Below, one piece after another: positions 1 through 9,384 of a stretch of DNA of 64,000 bases. This DNA comes from Marinobacter lutaoensis (GTDB lineage Bacteria; Pseudomonadota; Gammaproteobacteria; Pseudomonadales; Oleiphilaceae). Each line of letters opens with the position of its first letter. The stretch's first letter is position 1. The notes beneath the pieces were generated by a model. The model saw only the letters and a program-made list of their open reading frames with translations, made no database searches and was not told the origin of the DNA. Location: the NCBI RefSeq assembly GCF_001981305.1, contig NZ_MSCW01000003.1, positions 1 through 64,000 on the forward strand, written 5' to 3'. A program made the position numbers and the translations under genes.

Positions 1-46
1 TGGCCGTACCGTGGGTGCCGGCGTGGTCTCCAAGGTTATTGAGTGA
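1..46 (+). CDS. tuf: Elongation factor Tu, C-terminal end (partial)
   Basis: The first complete codon starts at base 2. The frame reads GRTVGAGVVSKVIE and then TGA at 44-46, which is the invariant C-terminus of EF-Tu, the GTPase that delivers aminoacyl-tRNA to the ribosome. Everything upstream lies outside the window. A tuf gene just before rpsJ is the usual str-S10 arrangement in gammaproteobacteria. A strong hairpin terminator follows, so most tuf transcripts probably stop before rpsJ. Confidence 0.93.
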   Translation, partial: GRTVGAGVVSKVIE

Positions 47-68
47 TCCCGGTCACTCACGCCTGAAC

Positions 69-97
69 AAAAGGGGCTGATTCTTCAGCCCCTTTTC
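69..97 (+). terminator. Rho-independent terminator after tuf
   Basis: A perfect 12-bp stem pairs 69-80 (AAAAGGGGCTGA) with 85-96 (TCAGCCCCTTTT) around the loop TTCT. The closing T-run is part of the stem. The hairpin separates tuf from the ribosomal protein block, which has its own promoter downstream. Confidence 0.85.
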
Positions 98-150
98 TGT
101 TCCGGCCGCTGAACGACATAGGTACTTGACCCGGTCAAGCAGCCAGGCTG

Positions 151-179
151 TTGACAGGGTTGAGTATTATGCATACAAT
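151..179 (+). promoter_or_regulatory. Sigma-70-type promoter of the S10 operon
   Basis: The -35 box TTGACA at 151-156 is a full match. A 17-base spacer leads to the -10 box TACAAT at 174-179 (5 of 6). Transcription should start near 186, leaving a leader of about 55 bases before rpsJ. That is much shorter than the roughly 170-base E. coli S10 leader through which L4 regulates the operon. Confidence 0.8.
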
Positions 180-240
180 GCGGCTCCTTTTTTTGAAGGT
201 CGGCTAAACAGTAGCTGCTACGAGTGGAGTTTGGTGCATC

Positions 241-552
241 ATGCAAAGCCAAAAAATTCGAATTCGGTTGAAGGCGTTTGACTATCGCCTGATCGACCAG
301 TCCACGCAGGAGATCGTCGATACCGCCAAGCGGACAGGCGCTCAGGTGCGTGGCCCGATTCCTCTGCCGACGCGGAAGGAAAAGTACACCGTTCTGATCT
401 CCCCGCATGTCAACAAGGATGCGCGCGATCAGTACGAGATCCGTACTCACAAGCGTCTGCTCGACATCGTTGAGCCGACGGAGAAGACAGTAGATGCTCT
501 GATGAAGCTGGACCTGGCAGCAGGTGTAGACGTTCAGATCAGCCTCGGCTAA
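241..552 (+). CDS. rpsJ: 30S ribosomal protein S10
   Basis: The product has 103 residues, the usual length. Its start ([20 protein letters not shown]) and the segment [20 protein letters not shown] are typical of S10, a protein of the 30S head that also serves as NusE in transcription antitermination. A GGAG sequence lies about 12 bases before the ATG. It is the first gene of the large ribosomal block and follows the promoter at 151-179. A 74-base gap separates it from rplC. Confidence 0.98.
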
Positions 553-626
553 TGCGTCCGCATTAGTCTGTGTAACTGTCATAAGGCCATAGAGGGTGAG
601 AGCCCCGTACACTTAAGAGGTGAACC

Positions 627-1265
627 ATGGCAATTGGTGTTGTCGGTCGCAAGGCCGGTATGACCCGTATTTTTATGGAAGACGGGCGTGCAGTGCCCGT
701 AACGGTAATTGAGGTTGAGCCCAACCGCATTACCCAGCTGAAAACTCTCGAAAATGATGGATACCGGGCGGTTCAGGTGACCGTGGGTACCCGTCGTGCC
801 TCCCGTGTAACCAAGGCGGAAGCCGGTCATTTTGCCAAAGCCGGCGTTGAGGCCGGTCGTGGCGTCTGGGAATTCCGGCTGGCTGAAGGCGAAGGTGAAG
901 GTCTGGAGCTCGGCGCCGAGATCAATGCCTCCATCTTCGAGGAAGGTCAGCTGATCGACGCAACTGGTCAATCCAAGGGTAAGGGTTTCCAGGGCGGCGT
1001 TAAGCGCTGGAATTTCTCTATGCAAGACGCAACCCACGGTAACTCCCTGTCGCACCGGGCTCCGGGTTCCATCGGCCAGAACCAGACTCCGGGTCGTGTA
1101 TTCAAGGGTAAGAAGATGGCGGGCCAGATGGGCAATGCGCGGGTTACCGTGCAGAACCTGAAAGTTGTCCGTGTCGACGCCGAGCGCAACCTGCTGCTGG
1201 TAAGTGGTGCCGTCCCCGGCGCAACTGGCGGCGATGTTGTCATCAAGCCTGCAGTTAAAGCCTGA
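627..1265 (+). CDS. rplC: 50S ribosomal protein L3
   Basis: The product has 212 residues, close to the 209 of E. coli L3. It opens [16 protein letters not shown] and carries the conserved segment [20 protein letters not shown], which contains the glutamine that is N-methylated by PrmB in E. coli. L3 is an early assembly protein near the peptidyl transferase centre. AGAGGTG precedes the ATG at a good distance. rplD follows after 11 bases. Confidence 0.98.
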   Translation: MAIGVVGRKAGMTRIFMEDGRAVPVTVIEVEPNRITQLKTLENDGYRAVQVTVGTRRASRVTKAEAGHFAKAGVEAGRGVWEFRLAEGEGEGLELGAEINASIFEEGQLIDATGQSKGKGFQGGVKRWNFSMQDATHGNSLSHRAPGSIGQNQTPGRVFKGKKMAGQMGNARVTVQNLKVVRVDAERNLLLVSGAVPGATGGDVVIKPAVKA

Positions 1266-1276
1266 GGAGCGGTGCG

Positions 1277-1882
1277 ATGGAATTGACTATTACCGGTAGC
1301 GGCAAGGAAATTTCAGTTTCCGACGCTGCATTTGCCAAAGATTTCAACGAGTCTCTGGTGCACCAGGTGGTGACTGCCTATATGGCGGCTGGACGCCAGG
1401 GTACCAAGGCTCAGAAGACTCGGTCCGAGGTCAGCGGTGGTGGCAAGAAGCCCTGGCGGCAAAAGGGCACCGGCCGTGCCCGCGCGGGTACCATTCGTAG
1501 CCCGATCTGGCGCTCTGGTGGTGTTGCCTTTGCAGCCAAGCCCCGCGATTACGCCCAGAAAGTGAACCGCAAGATGTATCGGGCGGCCATGCGCTCCATT
1601 TTCTCCGAGCTGGTGCGTCAGGAGCGTCTGGTCGTGGTCGAGGATCTGAGCGTCGAAGCTCCGAAGACCAAGCTGTTCAATGCCAAGCTCAAGGATCTCG
1701 GTGTGTCCAATGCGCTGATCGTTGCCGAGAGCGTGGAAGAGAATCTGCACCTGGCGTCCCGCAATATCCCGCACGTTGATGTTCGTGATGTTGCCGGTCT
1801 CGACCCGGTCAGTCTGGTGGCCTTCGAGAACGTCGTGGTGACTGTTCCCGCTCTGAAGAAGATCGAGGAGATGCTGGGATGA
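1277..1882 (+). CDS. rplD: 50S ribosomal protein L4
   Basis: The product has 201 residues, the same as E. coli L4. The segment [20 protein letters not shown] is the conserved extended loop that lines the peptide exit tunnel. In E. coli L4 also represses the S10 operon by binding its long leader; the short leader predicted here makes that mode doubtful. The stop overlaps the rplW start by 4 bases (ATGA), so the two are probably translationally coupled. Confidence 0.98.
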   Translation: MELTITGSGKEISVSDAAFAKDFNESLVHQVVTAYMAAGRQGTKAQKTRSEVSGGGKKPWRQKGTGRARAGTIRSPIWRSGGVAFAAKPRDYAQKVNRKMYRAAMRSIFSELVRQERLVVVEDLSVEAPKTKLFNAKLKDLGVSNALIVAESVEENLHLASRNIPHVDVRDVAGLDPVSLVAFENVVVTVPALKKIEEMLG

Positions 1883-2172
1883 ATCAGGAACGTATCTACA
1901 AGGTCCTGTTGGGGCCGCACGTATCAGAAAAAGCGTCTCTGGCAGCAGAGCGTGGTCAGGTCGTGTTCCGTGTCGCGCCTGACGCCACCAAGCCGGAGAT
2001 CAAGAAGGCCGTTGAGCAGTTGTTCAACGTCAAGGTAGAGGGTGTTCAGGTTCTGAACCGCAAGGGTAAGGTCAAGCGCACTATCCGCGGGTTCGGCAAA
2101 CGTAATGACGTTCGCAAGGCTTATGTCAAGCTGGCGGAAGGTCAGAACATCGATTTTATGGATGTGGAATAA
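1879..2172 (+). CDS. rplW: 50S ribosomal protein L23
   Basis: The product has 97 residues. It opens [20 protein letters not shown] and has the basic segment [22 protein letters not shown], both typical of bacterial L23. L23 sits at the tunnel exit and is the docking site for trigger factor and SRP. The start overlaps the rplD stop by 4 bases. Confidence 0.98.
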   Translation: MNQERIYKVLLGPHVSEKASLAAERGQVVFRVAPDATKPEIKKAVEQLFNVKVEGVQVLNRKGKVKRTIRGFGKRNDVRKAYVKLAEGQNIDFMDVE

Positions 2173-2189
2173 GGTAAAGGGGTCGTAAT

Positions 2190-3017
2190 ATGCCGATCGT
2201 CAAAACCAAGCCAACATCTGCCGGACGCCGCCACGTTGTAAAGGTTTACAACCCGGATCTCCATAAGGGGCGCCCCTACGAGCCGTTGGTAGAGACTCTG
2301 ACCAAGACGGGTGGTCGTAACCACTTTGGTCGCATCACCACTCGTCATATCGGTGGTGGTCACAAGCGCCACTACCGGATCATTGACTTCAAGCGGACCA
2401 AAGATGGTATCCCGGCGGTCATCGAGCGCTTGGAATACGATCCGAACCGCTCTGCGCACATTGCCCTGCTGAAGTACGCCGATGGCGAGCGTCGTTACAT
2501 CATCGCTCCCAAGGGTATGAAAGTGGGTGACCAAGTGCGCTCCGGCGTCGACGCGCCGATCAAGGTGGGCTCCACGCTGCCGCTCCGGAATATTCCGGTC
2601 GGTTCCGTGATCCATTGCGTCGAACTGAAGCCTGGCAAAGGTGCCCAGCTGGCTCGCTCCGCGGGCGCATCCGTACAGCTGGTAGCTCGGGAAGGGGCAT
2701 ATGCCACTATCCGCCTGCGCTCAGGTGAAATGCGTAAGGTGCTTGTAGATTGCCGTGCCACGCTGGGCGAAGTGTCCAACAGCGAGCACAGCCTCAAGCA
2801 ACTTGGTAAAGCGGGTGCATCACGTTGGCGCGGCAAACGGCCAACAGTACGTGGTGTTGCTATGAACCCAGTTGACCACCCGCATGGTGGTGGTGAAGGG
2901 CGTACCTCTGGCGGACGTCACCCGGTTACTCCGTGGGGTGTTCCGACCAAAGGGCATAAGACTCGTAAGAACAAGCGTACTGACAAGATGATAGTACGTC
3001 GTCGTTCGGCCAAGTAA
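2190..3017 (+). CDS. rplB: 50S ribosomal protein L2
   Basis: The product has 275 residues (273 in E. coli). Conserved landmarks include [20 protein letters not shown] near the N-terminus and [15 protein letters not shown] near the C-terminus, whose histidine is essential for peptidyl transferase activity in E. coli. L2 joins the subunits and is among the most conserved ribosomal proteins. It lies 17 bases after rplW and 23 bases before rpsS. Confidence 0.99.
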   Translation: MPIVKTKPTSAGRRHVVKVYNPDLHKGRPYEPLVETLTKTGGRNHFGRITTRHIGGGHKRHYRIIDFKRTKDGIPAVIERLEYDPNRSAHIALLKYADGERRYIIAPKGMKVGDQVRSGVDAPIKVGSTLPLRNIPVGSVIHCVELKPGKGAQLARSAGASVQLVAREGAYATIRLRSGEMRKVLVDCRATLGEVSNSEHSLKQLGKAGASRWRGKRPTVRGVAMNPVDHPHGGGEGRTSGGRHPVTPWGVPTKGHKTRKNKRTDKMIVRRRSAK

Positions 3018-3040
3018 ACGACTACATAGAGGTAATTGCT

Positions 3041-3316
3041 GTGCCACGTTCTTTGAAGAAAGGTCCCTTTATAGACCTGCATCTGTTGAAGAAGGTCGAG
3101 GCAGCTCTGGAAGCGAATGACAAGCGGCCGATCAAAACTTGGTCCCGCCGGTCGACGATCTTCCCGGAGATGGTAGGCCTGACCATTGCAGTCCACAACG
3201 GCAAGCAGCACGTGCCGGTTTATGTCACCGAAGACATGGTTGGGCATAAACTGGGTGAGTTCGCGGCAACGCGTACTTTCCGTGGTCATGCGGCCGACAA
3301 GAAAGCTAAACGCTGA
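3041..3316 (+). CDS. rpsS: 30S ribosomal protein S19
   Basis: The product has 91 residues (92 in E. coli). It starts at GTG, reading [20 protein letters not shown], the family's invariant N-terminus, and GAGG lies a suitable distance upstream. The core [22 protein letters not shown] is typical (shortened form: [11 protein letters not shown]). S19 is in the 30S head and contacts S13 and the A-site tRNA. Confidence 0.98.
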   Translation: MPRSLKKGPFIDLHLLKKVEAALEANDKRPIKTWSRRSTIFPEMVGLTIAVHNGKQHVPVYVTEDMVGHKLGEFAATRTFRGHAADKKAKR

Positions 3317-3332
3317 TTGTGAGGTAAAAGAA

Positions 3333-3665
3333 ATGGAAGTAGCAGCCAAGTACAAGGGCGCTCGCCTCTCAGCTCAGAAAGCACGTCTTGTCGCTGACCA
3401 GGTGCGCGGCAAGACCGTTGAGGATGCCCTGAACATTTTGACTTTCAGCCCAAAAAAGGCAGCCGTGGTCATCAAGAAAGCGCTTGAGTCCGCGATTGCC
3501 AATGCTGAGCACAACGAAGGTCTTGACGTGGATGACCTGCGGGTGTCCACCATCATGGTGGACGAAGGGCCGACGCTCAAGCGGATCAAGGCTCGGGCCA
3601 AGGGGCGCGCTGACCGTATTCTCAAGCGCACCTGTCATATCACCGTCAAGGTCGCCGACAAGTAG
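3333..3665 (+). CDS. rplV: 50S ribosomal protein L22
   Basis: The open frame extends further upstream, but the ATG at 3333 gives [20 protein letters not shown] and 110 residues, exactly the E. coli length. It follows GAGGTAAAAG and leaves a 16-base gap after rpsS. L22 extends a hairpin into the exit tunnel; this loop is represented by the segment [20 protein letters not shown], the site of known macrolide-resistance changes in other species. Confidence 0.97.
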   Translation: MEVAAKYKGARLSAQKARLVADQVRGKTVEDALNILTFSPKKAAVVIKKALESAIANAEHNEGLDVDDLRVSTIMVDEGPTLKRIKARAKGRADRILKRTCHITVKVADK

Positions 3666-3676
3666 GAGATGCTCAG

Positions 3677-4360
3677 ATGGGTCATAAAGTAAATCCAACC
3701 GGCATTCGTCTGGGTGTGATCAAAGAGCACAACTCAGTCTGGTATGCCGAGAAGAAGAACTACGCGAAAAACCTGCTGAATGACATCCAGGTTCGCGAGT
3801 TTCTGGAAAAGCGCCTGGAAAAGGCGTCTGTCAGCAAGATCGTGATTGAGCGCCCGGCTCAGAACGCCCGGATCACGATCCATACCGCCCGTCCCGGCAT
3901 CGTGATCGGGAAAAAGGGTGAGGATGTTGACCGTCTGCGTCGCGAAGTCAGCGACATGATGGGTGTGCCCGTGCACATCAACATCGAAGAGGTCCGCAAG
4001 CCGGATCTGGATGCTCGTTTGGTGGCACAGAACGTCGCTGGCCAGCTCGAGCGTCGCGTGATGTTCCGTCGTGCCATGAAGCGTGCCGTTCAGAACGCCA
4101 TGCGTCAGGGTGCCAAGGGCATCAAGATCCAGGTGGGCGGTCGTCTCGGGGGTGCCGAGATCGCACGTTCCGAGTGGTATCGTGAAGGTCGCGTGCCTCT
4201 GCACACACTGCGTGCAGACATCGACTACGCAACCTACGAAGCGCATACCACCTACGGGGTCATCGGTGTCAAGGTATGGATCTTCAAAGGTGAGATTCTT
4301 GGTGGTATGGAGCAGGTCCGTGCTGACAAGAAAGCCTCTGGGAAGAAAGGTTCTAAGTAA
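3677..4360 (+). CDS. rpsC: 30S ribosomal protein S3
   Basis: The product has 227 residues. It opens [20 protein letters not shown]. The KH domain GxxG loop is seen as [16 protein letters not shown] (residues about 75-90). The C-terminal half carries [20 protein letters not shown], the S3 signature. S3 lies at the mRNA entry channel and contributes to helicase activity. It lies 11 bases after rplV and 12 bases before rplP. Confidence 0.99.
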   Translation: MGHKVNPTGIRLGVIKEHNSVWYAEKKNYAKNLLNDIQVREFLEKRLEKASVSKIVIERPAQNARITIHTARPGIVIGKKGEDVDRLRREVSDMMGVPVHINIEEVRKPDLDARLVAQNVAGQLERRVMFRRAMKRAVQNAMRQGAKGIKIQVGGRLGGAEIARSEWYREGRVPLHTLRADIDYATYEAHTTYGVIGVKVWIFKGEILGGMEQVRADKKASGKKGSK

Positions 4361-4372
4361 AGGGGCACTCTA

Positions 4373-4786
4373 ATGCTGCAACCAAAACGCACCAAATTCC
4401 GCAAGGTACAGAAGGGCCGTAACACCGGCCTGGCTCACCGCGCCAACAAGGTCAGCTTCGGTGAGTACGGATTGAAGGCGACCAGCCGTGGGCGTATAAC
4501 GGCTCGCCAAATCGAAGCGGCGCGTCGGACCATGACCCGCCGCATCAAGCGGGGCGGCAAGATCTGGATCCGGGTGTTCCCGGACAAGCCGATCACCGGC
4601 AAGCCCCTGGAAGTACGTATGGGTAAAGGTAAAGGTTCTGTCGAGTACTGGGTCGCCGAGATCCAGCCTGGCCGGATGCTCTATGAGATGGAAGGTGTGC
4701 CCGAGGAAGTGGCACGCGAAGCCTTCACGCTCGCGGCGGCCAAACTGCCGGTACAGACCACCTTTGTAACGAGGACGGTGATGTGA
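4373..4786 (+). CDS. rplP: 50S ribosomal protein L16
   Basis: The product has 137 residues (136 in E. coli). It starts [20 protein letters not shown] and contains [19 protein letters not shown] and [14 protein letters not shown], both conserved in L16. L16 organises the A-site region of the 50S subunit. Its stop shares one base with the rpmC start (TGATG). Confidence 0.99.
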   Translation: MLQPKRTKFRKVQKGRNTGLAHRANKVSFGEYGLKATSRGRITARQIEAARRTMTRRIKRGGKIWIRVFPDKPITGKPLEVRMGKGKGSVEYWVAEIQPGRMLYEMEGVPEEVAREAFTLAAAKLPVQTTFVTRTVM

Positions 4787-4977
4787 TGAAAGCAACAGAG
4801 CTGCGTGAAAAGTCAGTCGAGGAGCTGAACCAGGAGCTGATCTCTCTCCTGAAGGAGCAGTTCAACCTGCGCATGCGTAAGGCGACGGGTCAGCTGAATC
4901 AGACTCACCTTCTCGGCAAGGTGAAGCGGGACATTGCCCGTGTCAAAACCGTATTGAATGAAAAGGCAGGACAGTGA
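4786..4977 (+). CDS. rpmC: 50S ribosomal protein L29
   Basis: I take the ATG at 4786, giving 63 residues ([20 protein letters not shown]), the E. coli length. A GTG one codon earlier is possible but inside the rplP stop. The protein is a short two-helix bundle at the tunnel exit next to L23. The stop is one base before the rpsQ start. Confidence 0.96.
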   Translation: MKATELREKSVEELNQELISLLKEQFNLRMRKATGQLNQTHLLGKVKRDIARVKTVLNEKAGQ

Positions 4978-4978
4978 C

Positions 4979-5245
4979 ATGACCGAAGCTACCCAAACTG
5001 CCAGAACTCTGAGCGGCAAGGTCGTGAGCAACAAGATGGACAAGTCCATCGTGGTTCTGGTCGAGCGTCAGGTAAAGCATCCGCTGTATGGCAAGTACGT
5101 GAAGCGCTCTACCAAAATCCACGCTCACGATGAGAATAATCAGTGCAACATCGGTGACATCGTAACCATTCAGGAAACCCGCCCGGTCTCCAAGACCAAA
5201 AGCTGGACCCTGGTGGAAGTTACCGAGCGTGCATCCAAGGTGTAA
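4979..5245 (+). CDS. rpsQ: 30S ribosomal protein S17
   Basis: The ATG at 4979 gives 88 residues; an upstream in-frame start would run into rpmC. The segments [20 protein letters not shown] and [20 protein letters not shown] are typical of S17, an OB-fold protein that organises the 16S 5' domain. AGGACAG precedes the start. An 18-base gap leads to rplN. Confidence 0.97.
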   Translation: MTEATQTARTLSGKVVSNKMDKSIVVLVERQVKHPLYGKYVKRSTKIHAHDENNQCNIGDIVTIQETRPVSKTKSWTLVEVTERASKV

Positions 5246-5263
5246 TTCGCCCGGAGAACTACC

Positions 5264-5632
5264 ATGATTCAGACTCAAACCATGCTTGAAGTCGCGGACA
5301 ACAGCGGTGCACGCCAGGTCCAGTGCATCAAGGTCCTGGGCGGTTCACACCGGCGGTACGCCAGCGTTGGCGATATCATCAAGGTGACCGTCAAGGAGGC
5401 CATCCCCCGCGGCAAGGTGAAGAAGGGCCAGGTCCTCAAGGCCGTCGTCGTGCGTACCCGTAAGGGCGTGCGTCGGCCGGACGGTTCGCTGATCCGTTTC
5501 GACGGTAACGCAGCGGTACTTCTGAACAACCAGGACGCACCGATTGGTACCCGTATCTTCGGACCGGTTACCCGTGAACTGCGTAGCGAAAAGTTCATGA
5601 AGATTATCTCACTGGCACCCGAAGTACTTTAA
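5264..5632 (+). CDS. rplN: 50S ribosomal protein L14
   Basis: The product has 122 residues (123 in E. coli). It opens [20 protein letters not shown] and includes [20 protein letters not shown] and [20 protein letters not shown], the L14 signature segments. L14 sits at the subunit interface beside L19 and is the target of the RsfS silencing factor in other bacteria. It is the first gene of the classical spc section. Confidence 0.99.
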   Translation: MIQTQTMLEVADNSGARQVQCIKVLGGSHRRYASVGDIIKVTVKEAIPRGKVKKGQVLKAVVVRTRKGVRRPDGSLIRFDGNAAVLLNNQDAPIGTRIFGPVTRELRSEKFMKIISLAPEVL

Positions 5633-5649
5633 AGGACCAGAGGCCGGTT

Positions 5650-5970
5650 ATGAAAAAGATCAAACGCGATGACGAAGTAATCGTCACCACCGGGAAAGAC
5701 AAGGGCAAACGTGGTAAAGTCCTGAAAGTCCTGGCTGATGGCCGTGTGATTGTTTCTGGCGTGAACATGGTCAAGAAGCACACCAAGCCGAACCCGATGC
5801 TGGGCACTCCAGGTGGTATCGTCGAAAAAGAAGCACCTATCCAGGTTTCCAACGTGGCTATTTTCAATCCGCAGACCGGCAAAGCCGATCGCGTGGGCTT
5901 CCTGATCAAGGAAGACGGCGCCAAGGTGCGGATTTTCAAGTCCACGAAAGAAGCCGTCGATAACCAGTAA
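5650..5970 (+). CDS. rplX: 50S ribosomal protein L24
   Basis: The product has 106 residues with an N-terminal KOW motif ([20 protein letters not shown], residues about 6-25). It is an assembly-initiating protein that binds the 23S 5' domain near the tunnel exit. The C-terminal part [18 protein letters not shown] is typical of the family. The gap to rplE is 15 bases when the ATG at 5986 is used. Confidence 0.98.
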   Translation: MKKIKRDDEVIVTTGKDKGKRGKVLKVLADGRVIVSGVNMVKKHTKPNPMLGTPGGIVEKEAPIQVSNVAIFNPQTGKADRVGFLIKEDGAKVRIFKSTKEAVDNQ

Positions 5971-5985
5971 GCGGTGGTGGTTACG

Positions 5986-6525
5986 ATGCTGAACAGTAAA
6001 GAGCTATACGTGAAGGAAGTGGTACCCGCCCTGCAGAAAGAGTTCGGTTACAAGAACGTGATGCAGGTACCGCGTATCGAGAAGATCACCCTGAACATGG
6101 GGGTCGGCGAAGCGGTTGGCGATAAAAAGCTGATCGAAAACGCGGTGGCGGATCTTGAGCGGCTGGCCGGTCAAAAGCCGGTGGTCACTCGCGCTCGCAA
6201 GTCCGTTGCGGGCTTTAAAATCCGTGAAGGCTGGCCGATCGGCTGTAAGGTCACGCTGCGCGGCGAGCGCATGTGGGACTTCTTCGATCGCCTGATTCAC
6301 ATCGCGGTGCCCCGTATCCGGGACTTCCGTGGTCTGAATCCGAAGTCCTTCGATGGTCGTGGAAACTACAGCATGGGTGTGCGTGAGCAGATCATCTTCC
6401 CGGAGATTGACTACGACAAAGTCGACAAGATCCGCGGTCTGGATATCACCATCACCACCACTGCCGAAACCGACGACGAAGGTCGTGAACTGCTGAAAGC
6501 CTTCGGCTTTCCGTTCAAGAAATAA
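5986..6525 (+). CDS. rplE: 50S ribosomal protein L5
   Basis: Two upstream GTG codons are in frame, but the ATG at 5986 gives 179 residues ([20 protein letters not shown]), matching E. coli L5 exactly. Conserved segments are [20 protein letters not shown] and [21 protein letters not shown]5 binds 5S rRNA and contacts P-site tRNA. In E. coli the S8 repressor binds mRNA near this start; I did not identify a clear equivalent. Confidence 0.98.
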   Translation: MLNSKELYVKEVVPALQKEFGYKNVMQVPRIEKITLNMGVGEAVGDKKLIENAVADLERLAGQKPVVTRARKSVAGFKIREGWPIGCKVTLRGERMWDFFDRLIHIAVPRIRDFRGLNPKSFDGRGNYSMGVREQIIFPEIDYDKVDKIRGLDITITTTAETDDEGRELLKAFGFPFKK

Positions 6526-6537
6526 GGGACGAATGCA

Positions 6538-6843
6538 ATGGCTAAGGTTTCCATGAAAAACCGCGAGCTCAAGCGTGAGAAACTGGTTGCGAAATACGCC
6601 GCCAAGCGCGCCGAGCTCAAGGCAATTATCAAAAACCCGAACACCAGCGATGAAGAGCGTTGGGAAGCTCAGATGAAGCTGCAGAAGCTTCCTCGTGATG
6701 CCAGCCCGTCCCGCCTTCGGAATCGTTGCCAGGTGACTGGTCGTCCCCATGGCGTTCTGCGCAAGTTCGAACTGTCCCGAATCAAGCTTCGGGAGTACGG
6801 CATGCGTGGTGACGTACCGGGCCTGACCAAGGCAAGCTGGTAA
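6538..6843 (+). CDS. rpsN: 30S ribosomal protein S14 (zinc-independent type)
   Basis: The product has 101 residues, the long form of S14. The C-terminal [20 protein letters not shown] and [20 protein letters not shown] are diagnostic. Only one cysteine is present, so the C-x2-C zinc sites of the short form are absent and this is the C-minus, zinc-independent paralogue. The 89-base gap that follows is the longest in the spc section. Confidence 0.98.
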   Translation: MAKVSMKNRELKREKLVAKYAAKRAELKAIIKNPNTSDEERWEAQMKLQKLPRDASPSRLRNRCQVTGRPHGVLRKFELSRIKLREYGMRGDVPGLTKASW

Positions 6844-6851
6844 AGATAGGC

Positions 6852-6900
6852 CGCCTGACTTCGGTCAGGTGCCTGTTGGTAAGCGGTGCGGCGAGCCGCT
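6852..6900 (+). other. Intercistronic RNA hairpins between rpsN and rpsH
   Basis: A stem with a TTCG tetraloop pairs 6854-6859 (CCTGAC) with 6864-6869 (GTCAGG) and extends by two pairs (C-G and G-T). A second weaker stem pairs AGCGG at 6882-6886 with CCGCT at 6896-6900. No T-run follows, so this is not an intrinsic terminator. It could be a processing or stabilising element, or a regulatory site for S8; the last is speculation. Confidence 0.5.
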
Positions 6901-6932
6901 GCACAACTAAAAAGATCAGGAGCCTCATACCG

Positions 6933-7325
6933 ATGAGTATGCAAGACACGCTTGCGGATATGTTCACTCGTATCCGTAATGCCCAGATGGCGTCCAAAGC
7001 AGAAGTGACGATGCCGTCTTCCAAAATGAAGGTCTCCGTGGCCCAGGTCCTGAAGGACGAAGGCTACGTTGAGGATTTTTCCGTTTCAGCCGATGCGAAG
7101 CCCGAGCTGACCATCACTCTGAAATATTTCGGCGGCAAGCCGGTTATTGAAGAGATCAAGCGGGTTAGTCGCCCGAGCCTGCGCCAGTACAAAGGCGTAG
7201 GGGAGCTGCCGAAAGTAGCCGGTGGTCTGGGGGTCGCGATTGTCTCAACGTCCAAGGGCGTTATGACAGACCGCGCTGCGCGTGCCGCGGGCGTGGGTGG
7301 CGAAGTCATCTGCACCGTATTCTAG
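6933..7325 (+). CDS. rpsH: 30S ribosomal protein S8
   Basis: An upstream in-frame start exists, but the ATG at 6933 gives 130 residues ([20 protein letters not shown]), the E. coli length, and follows AGGAGC. The C-terminal [20 protein letters not shown] is the RNA-binding signature. S8 binds the central domain of 16S rRNA and in E. coli represses the spc operon. It is preceded by two hairpins in the 89-base gap after rpsN. Confidence 0.98.
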   Translation: MSMQDTLADMFTRIRNAQMASKAEVTMPSSKMKVSVAQVLKDEGYVEDFSVSADAKPELTITLKYFGGKPVIEEIKRVSRPSLRQYKGVGELPKVAGGLGVAIVSTSKGVMTDRAARAAGVGGEVICTVF

Positions 7326-7334
7326 GAGATCGAC

Positions 7335-7868
7335 ATGTCCAGGGTTGCCAATAATCCTGTCGTGCTGCCTTCCGGTGTTGAGGTTAAGCTGAACGGACAG
7401 GAAATCAGTGTGAAGGGCTCCAAGGGAGCGCTTCAGTTCACCATTCACAGTGCGGTGGAAGTGAAGCAGGAAGAGAACGTGCTCCGCTTCGCTCCCCGCG
7501 ATGGCGCCAAGCAGTCCCGCGCGCTTGCCGGTACCACCCGTGCCCTCGTTAACAACATGGTTACCGGGGTATCTCAGGGTTGGGAGCGTCGACTGATGCT
7601 GACCGGCGTGGGTTACCGTGCGCAGGCACAGGGCAAGAAGCTCAATCTGACTCTGGGTTTCTCCCATCCGGTCGAGTATGAGCTGCCTGAGGGGATCACT
7701 GCGGAAACCCCGTCCAACACGGAAGTGGTTATCCGTGGTATCGACAAGCAACAGGTTGGCCAGGTCGCTGCCGAAATCCGCGCGTTCCGTCCGCCCGAGC
7801 CGTACAAGGGCAAAGGTGTGCGTTATGCGGATGAGCAGGTCAGACGCAAAGAAGCCAAGAAGAAATAA
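7335..7868 (+). CDS. rplF: 50S ribosomal protein L6
   Basis: The product has 177 residues, equal to E. coli L6. It opens [20 protein letters not shown] and contains [20 protein letters not shown] and [20 protein letters not shown], all conserved. L6 consists of two repeated domains near the factor-binding stalk. Gaps of 9 bases flank it on both sides. Confidence 0.99.
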   Translation: MSRVANNPVVLPSGVEVKLNGQEISVKGSKGALQFTIHSAVEVKQEENVLRFAPRDGAKQSRALAGTTRALVNNMVTGVSQGWERRLMLTGVGYRAQAQGKKLNLTLGFSHPVEYELPEGITAETPSNTEVVIRGIDKQQVGQVAAEIRAFRPPEPYKGKGVRYADEQVRRKEAKKK

Positions 7869-7877
7869 GGCGGGACT

Positions 7878-8225
7878 ATGAGCGCGAATATTGAAAGATT
7901 GCGTCGCGCACGCAAAGTGCGCATGAAGATCCGTGAGCTGGGTACCCATCGGCTGTGTGTGCACCGCACGCCGCGTCACATGTACGCCCAGATCACGACC
8001 GCAGATGGCAGCAAGGTGCTGGCCTCTGCCTCCACGTTGGATAAGGAGCTGCGCCAGGGTGCGACCGGTAACGTGGAAGCTGCCAAGAAGGTAGGCAAGC
8101 TGATTGCAGAGCGTGCCAAGGCAGTGGGTGTTGAAAAGGTCGCTTTTGACCGTTCCGGGTACCGTTATCACGGGCGTGTCCAGGCGCTGGCCGACGCCGC
8201 TCGTGAAGCTGGCTTGCAATTCTAA
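7878..8225 (+). CDS. rplR: 50S ribosomal protein L18
   Basis: The product has 115 residues. The basic N-terminus ([20 protein letters not shown]) and the C-terminal segment [20 protein letters not shown] are typical of L18, which anchors 5S rRNA in the central protuberance together with L5. It lies between rplF and rpsE as in other gammaproteobacteria. Confidence 0.98.
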   Translation: MSANIERLRRARKVRMKIRELGTHRLCVHRTPRHMYAQITTADGSKVLASASTLDKELRQGATGNVEAAKKVGKLIAERAKAVGVEKVAFDRSGYRYHGRVQALADAAREAGLQF

Positions 8226-8237
8226 GAGGTGGAGAAG

Positions 8238-8738
8238 ATGAGCGTTAATGATCAGAAGGCGCCTGAGCTCCAGGAAAGGCTGGTTCAGGTCAACCGGGTC
8301 GCCAAGGTCGTCAAGGGTGGCCGGATTTTCGCCTTTACAGCACTGACGGTCGTCGGTGACGGTAAAGGCCGTGTGGGATTCGGTCGCGGCAAGGCCCGTG
8401 AGGTACCGGTTGCGATCCAGAAAGCCATGGAAGCAGCCCGGAAAAACATGGTGGACGTGGCGCTGAACGGCACCACGCTGCAGTATCCGGTGAAAGCCCA
8501 GCACGGCGGCTCCAAGGTGTACATGCAGCCGGCTTCCGAGGGTACCGGGATCATCGCCGGCGGTGCGATGCGCGCGGTGCTGGAAGTGGCGGGTGTCCAG
8601 AACGTACTCTCCAAGTGCTACGGGTCGACCAACCCGGTGAACGTGGTACGTTCCACCATCAAGGGTCTCCAGGCCATGAAGGCGCCTGAAGACGTGGCAG
8701 CCAAGCGCGGTAAATCCGTCGAAGAGATTCTGGGTTGA
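8238..8738 (+). CDS. rpsE: 30S ribosomal protein S5
   Basis: I take the ATG at 8238 rather than the GTG at 8229; this gives 166 residues (E. coli 167) and leaves AGAGGTGGAG as the ribosome-binding site. The N-terminal double-stranded-RNA-binding fold includes [20 protein letters not shown] and [21 protein letters not shown]5 acts in decoding fidelity at the back of the 30S subunit. Confidence 0.98.
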   Translation: MSVNDQKAPELQERLVQVNRVAKVVKGGRIFAFTALTVVGDGKGRVGFGRGKAREVPVAIQKAMEAARKNMVDVALNGTTLQYPVKAQHGGSKVYMQPASEGTGIIAGGAMRAVLEVAGVQNVLSKCYGSTNPVNVVRSTIKGLQAMKAPEDVAAKRGKSVEEILG

Positions 8739-8742
8739 AGTC

Positions 8743-8931
8743 ATGGCGAACGCGAAAACAATCAAGGTTACACTGACCCGCAGCCCTATCAGCTGTCAGC
8801 CCAAGCACAAACTGTGCGTCAAGGGCCTGGGTCTTCGTAAAATCGGTCAGACCGTGGAGCTGGAGGATACTCCTTCCGTCCGCGGCATGATCAACCGGGT
8901 AAACTACCTGGTTCGGGTTGAGGAGAACTGA
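8743..8931 (+). CDS. rpmD: 50S ribosomal protein L30
   Basis: The product is a 62-residue protein (59 in E. coli) with the L30 pattern: [20 protein letters not shown], then [20 protein letters not shown]. It is a small globular 50S protein, non-essential in some bacteria. It starts 4 bases after rpsE and ends one base before rplO. Confidence 0.97.
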   Translation: MANAKTIKVTLTRSPISCQPKHKLCVKGLGLRKIGQTVELEDTPSVRGMINRVNYLVRVEEN

Positions 8932-8932
8932 G

Positions 8933-9367
8933 ATGCGTCTTAACGAACTTGCTCCGGAACCCGGTTCACGTCCGTCCGCCAAGCGGGTGGGTCGTGGTAT
9001 CGGAAGCGGTCTCGGAAAAACCGGTGGTCGCGGCCACAAAGGTCTGAAATCCCGTTCGGGTGGCAAGGTCGCGCCCGGCTTCGAGGGTGGTCAGCAGCCT
9101 CTGGCCCGTCGTCTGCCGAAATTCGGCTTTACCTCTCGTCAGCAACGGTACGTGGCGGAAATCCGCCTGAACGAGCTGACCAAGGTGGACGGCGACCTGG
9201 TGGATCTGGAAGCCCTGAAGAAAGCCGACGTGATCCGTGAGGAAATCCGCGAAGCCAAGGTGATTCTGTCCGGGGAACTGGATCGGGCCGTCACCGTCAA
9301 AGGCCTGCGGGTCACCAAAGGGGCACGCGAGGCAATTGTCGCCGCGGGCGGTAAAGTCGAGGACTAA
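8933..9367 (+). CDS. rplO: 50S ribosomal protein L15
   Basis: The ATG at 8933 gives [20 protein letters not shown] and 144 residues, the E. coli length; an earlier in-frame start would overlap rpmD. The glycine- and arginine-rich N-terminal arm ([20 protein letters not shown]) threads through 23S rRNA. It precedes secY by 17 bases, as in the classical spc order. Confidence 0.98.
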   Translation: MRLNELAPEPGSRPSAKRVGRGIGSGLGKTGGRGHKGLKSRSGGKVAPGFEGGQQPLARRLPKFGFTSRQQRYVAEIRLNELTKVDGDLVDLEALKKADVIREEIREAKVILSGELDRAVTVKGLRVTKGAREAIVAAGGKVED

Positions 9368-9384
9368 GGCAAGTCGAGGACTAG

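Noticed and set aside
7245..8765. A 506-residue open frame opposite rplF-rpsE
   Set aside because: It spans several certain ribosomal protein genes on the other strand and is an antisense artefact.
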